The notes below the pieces were generated by a model. That model was not told where the DNA came from, did not search any database, and worked only from the letters and a program-made list of their open reading frames with translations. The position numbers and the translations under genes were made by a program. This document shows, in pieces, positions 62,439-64,000 of a DNA stretch of 64,000 nt. The first letter of the stretch is position 1, and each line of letters starts with the position of its first letter. The stretch lies in assembly GCA_910583835.1 (NCBI GenBank), contig CAJTYM010000018.1, forward strand, positions 4,382-68,381. The letters are read 5' to 3'. The stretch is from an uncultured Lachnospiraceae bacterium. GTDB lineage: Bacteria > Bacillota > Clostridia > Lachnospirales > Lachnospiraceae.

Positions 62439-62867
62439 ATGCAGGAAAATAATTTTAACACTACGGTCCAATCCCTGTTTAAAGGGATGGACAGCTTCAT
62501 CACAACCAAGACCGTAATCGGGGAGGCTGTGCATATCGGCGACACGATTATCCTTCCGCTGATTGAGGTTACATTCGGAGTGGGCGCCGGGGCATTCAGC
62601 CAGGAGAAAAAGAACAACGCCGGCGGCGGAATGGGCGGCAAGATTACACCGAGCGCCGTTTTGGTCATCCAGAATGGCAACGCCAAGCTGGTAAATGTCA
62701 AGAACCAGGACAGCATTACCAAGATTCTTGATATGGTTCCGGAACTGGTAGACAAATTCACCAGCAAGAACGCTGCCAAGAAAAGTTCTCCGGCGGATGA
62801 ATCTGCCAAAGCAGCGGCAGCCAAGGACCTTTCCGAGAAACTGAACATTCCATCTGAGGAGGGCTGA
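62439..62867 (+). CDS. gerW: GerW (YtfJ) family sporulation protein
   Basis: A 142-residue protein of the GerW/YtfJ family, needed for spore germination in B. subtilis. Family region: SLFKGMDSFITTKTVIGEAV, IEVTFGVGAGAF and the glycine-rich GGGMGGKITPSAVLVI. An alanine/lysine-rich tail follows. It supports a spore-forming host. The palindromic element begins 11 bases after its stop. Confidence 0.93.
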   Translation: MQENNFNTTVQSLFKGMDSFITTKTVIGEAVHIGDTIILPLIEVTFGVGAGAFSQEKKNNAGGGMGGKITPSAVLVIQNGNAKLVNVKNQDSITKILDMVPELVDKFTSKNAAKKSSPADESAKAAAAKDLSEKLNIPSEEG

Positions 62868-62877
62868 TAAATCAATG

Positions 62878-63652
62878 GTAACTGTTCAGCCTTAAAATTT
62901 TCAATTACAGTTTCCATAGCAGCTATCTACACAAATAAATTACAAATATTTATGGGATTATATTGTAGATTTGAAGGATTTCCCCTCCTATGCCAAAAGG
63001 CAGACATTTGAGGGATTTCGTGTATCCTTTGCCTCCAGGAGAGGGGCTTCGGGAATTGCCCGCAATGAAATCTGCTGCGCAGATGGCGGGCAAGCAGGCA
63101 ATCAATTTGCTCCGCAAATTGGTTACATTAATTTCCCCAATATCAACTGTTTGAGCGTTTTCCCTACTGCCTATATCACATCGCCATAACGGATATGGTT
63201 TTTCCTCACGGATAGCCTTTCTTGTTTTCCTAACAGTGGCAACAAGCACCTTTGATTAGGGTATGCCTCTGAAACTCGGGACTGCTACCAGATTAATATG
63301 CAATATGGAGTATTCTGCCATGGCAGTCCCTCAAACAGTTCACCCGGCATACCCATTGGTGTTTTTATGCCACTGGTAAAGAAAACTGGCGAAAGTCTTC
63401 CTACCCCGGAAAAACCATATCCGATGGCGATATCTTACAAGTCAGTGGGAAAACGCGAGTTTTGAATTGGGGAAATTAATATCATCAGCCCCTCCCTGGA
63501 GCTAGGGATACTAGAAATTCCGGTTTGGTCTGCCGTTGGCAAAGAAGGGGAAATTCGTTAAACTCATAAAGTATCCCATAAATATTTTTTAGATGTTAGC
63601 AAAGATAGCTGCTGTGAAAACTGTAGAAAATATTTTAATGCTGAACATTCAC
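62878..63652. mobile_element. 775-base imperfect palindromic element (MITE-like)
   Basis: Left and right halves are inverted imperfect copies centred near 63304. Landmarks: end GTAACTGTTCAGCC (62878) against GTGAATGTTCAGC read inward from 63652; ATTAATTTCCCCAAT (63127-63141) against 63466-63480; GGATATGGTTTTTCC (63191-63205) against 63408-63422; GGGACTGC (63278) against GCAGTCCC (63323-63330). The left arm has about 70 extra bases holding two small hairpins (TTGCCCGC/GCGGGCAA; ATTTGC/GCAAAT). No convincing gene lies inside. The end sequence also occurs alone at 52047. A non-autonomous mobile element is the best reading, but target duplication is not visible. Confidence 0.75.
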
Positions 63653-63688
63653 AATAAATCATCAGTGACACCATGCATGAACAAAAGA

Positions 63689-63729
63689 AACAGGGCATAT
63701 ATTATTAATGATATATACTCTGTTTTTTT
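63689..63729 (+). terminator. Terminator-like hairpin
   Basis: AACAG...ATATAT pairs with ATATAT...CTGTT, ending in a seven-T run. It lies between the palindrome and the small membrane-protein gene, about ten bases before that gene's start. Confidence 0.6.
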
Positions 63730-63738
63730 GGTGATGAT

Positions 63739-63876
63739 GTGAAACGACTGATAGGTTTCATTTTATTTTGGATTGCAGTGGGAATGGCGATTATGCTTTT
63801 TTTGCCGAGCGATTTCTTGGGCGTGCTGCTTATTTTCCTATTCCTGCTCTTAGGATATAACTTGTTCTGTTGTTAA
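63739..63876 (+). CDS. Small membrane protein, 45 residues
   Basis: A short open frame starting at GTG (63739) and ending TAA. It encodes two hydrophobic segments (LIGFILFWIAVGMAIMLFL and LGVLLIFLFLLLGYNLFCC) joined by PSDF. Proteins of this form are frequent in Clostridia to my recollection; function unknown. A weak GGTGATG site precedes it. It is too regular to be chance membrane sequence, but a database match is needed for certainty. Confidence 0.65.
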   Translation: MKRLIGFILFWIAVGMAIMLFLPSDFLGVLLIFLFLLLGYNLFCC

Positions 63877-63943
63877 GCGGAAATGGAGTGCGCATATTAT
63901 TTTTGTCTATAAGGGTTAGGGTGTCAAAAGGTATGAATTAAAT

Positions 63944-64000
63944 ATGATATTGGCGATTTGCACAAATGGGGACAAAAAGCAGCGACTTGTTCAGGCAGTT
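63944..64000 (+). CDS. Start of an unidentified gene (3' truncated)
   Basis: An ATG at 63944 opens a frame MILAICTNGDKKQRLVQAV that runs to the window end without a stop. AAAGGT lies about 11 bases upstream. The start is reminiscent of response-regulator receiver domains but too short to decide. Confidence 0.4.
   Translation, partial: MILAICTNGDKKQRLVQAV

Noticed and set aside
62950..63249. Frames of 99 (minus) and 72 (plus) codons inside the palindrome
   Set aside because: They arise from the arm sequence, are not matched by an intact frame in the other arm, and lack ribosome binding sites.

Overview
The window looks like a chromosomal segment of an anaerobic, spore-forming gut-type Clostridium relative, most likely Lachnospiraceae. 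The support is an Rnf complex in the clostridial order C-D-G-E-A-B, an anaerobic (Cbi-type) cobalamin pathway, a pyrophosphate-type phosphofructokinase, a GerW sporulation protein, FeoA/FeoB iron uptake and many AGGAGG ribosome binding sites. The species call is inference; no rRNA or tRNA gene is visible.

Layout. 1-5.3 kb: the 3' part of a membrane c-di-GMP (GGDEF-EAL) protein, a cysteine-rich protein with feoA-feoB, and a GNAT acetyltransferase. 5.4-12.4 kb: a phosphopantetheinyl transferase and two large hybrid sensor kinases. 12.5-33.5 kb: two divergent membrane-protein genes, then a consensus promoter, a cobalamin riboswitch with terminator, and a nearly gap-free cobalamin supercluster. 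The first part of the cluster is a surface/import module (lipoprotein CbiK, a NEAT-like membrane-anchored protein, an ABC importer). The second part is the biosynthetic set cbiP-cobT-cobU-cobS-(cobU-like)-cbiB-cobD-cbiC-cbiD-cbiFG-cbiH-cbiJET-cbiA plus a small cysteine-rich protein. Two multi-enzyme fusions (CbiF-CbiG and CbiJ-CbiE-CbiT) occur. CbiL, a cobalamin adenosyltransferase and a cobalt permease are not in the window.

33.6-40.6 kb: a TSCPD protein, rnfCDGEAB and a duplicated CmpB-type membrane protein. 40.6-47.7 kb: proB and proA are separated by a sigma/anti-sigma pair, a secreted Ig-like protein, a phosphofructokinase, a DUF896 protein and 5-formyl-THF cyclo-ligase. 47.7-62.9 kb: housekeeping genes (miaB, ruvA, ruvB, a PurF-like protein, zapA-like, peptidase U32, an FtsW/RodA-PBP pair, Nudix, DUF2953-gerW). 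62.9-64 kb: a 775-bp imperfect palindromic element, a 45-residue membrane protein and the start of another gene.

The points most worth a second look are: the riboswitch-controlled extracytoplasmic chelatase/NEAT-like/ABC module; a PurF homologue whose catalytic N-terminal cysteine is replaced by glycine; two CobU-type genes with complementary motif losses; the giant palindrome, whose end sequence recurs alone at 52 kb; and a leader with mutually exclusive hairpins before the U32 peptidase gene.
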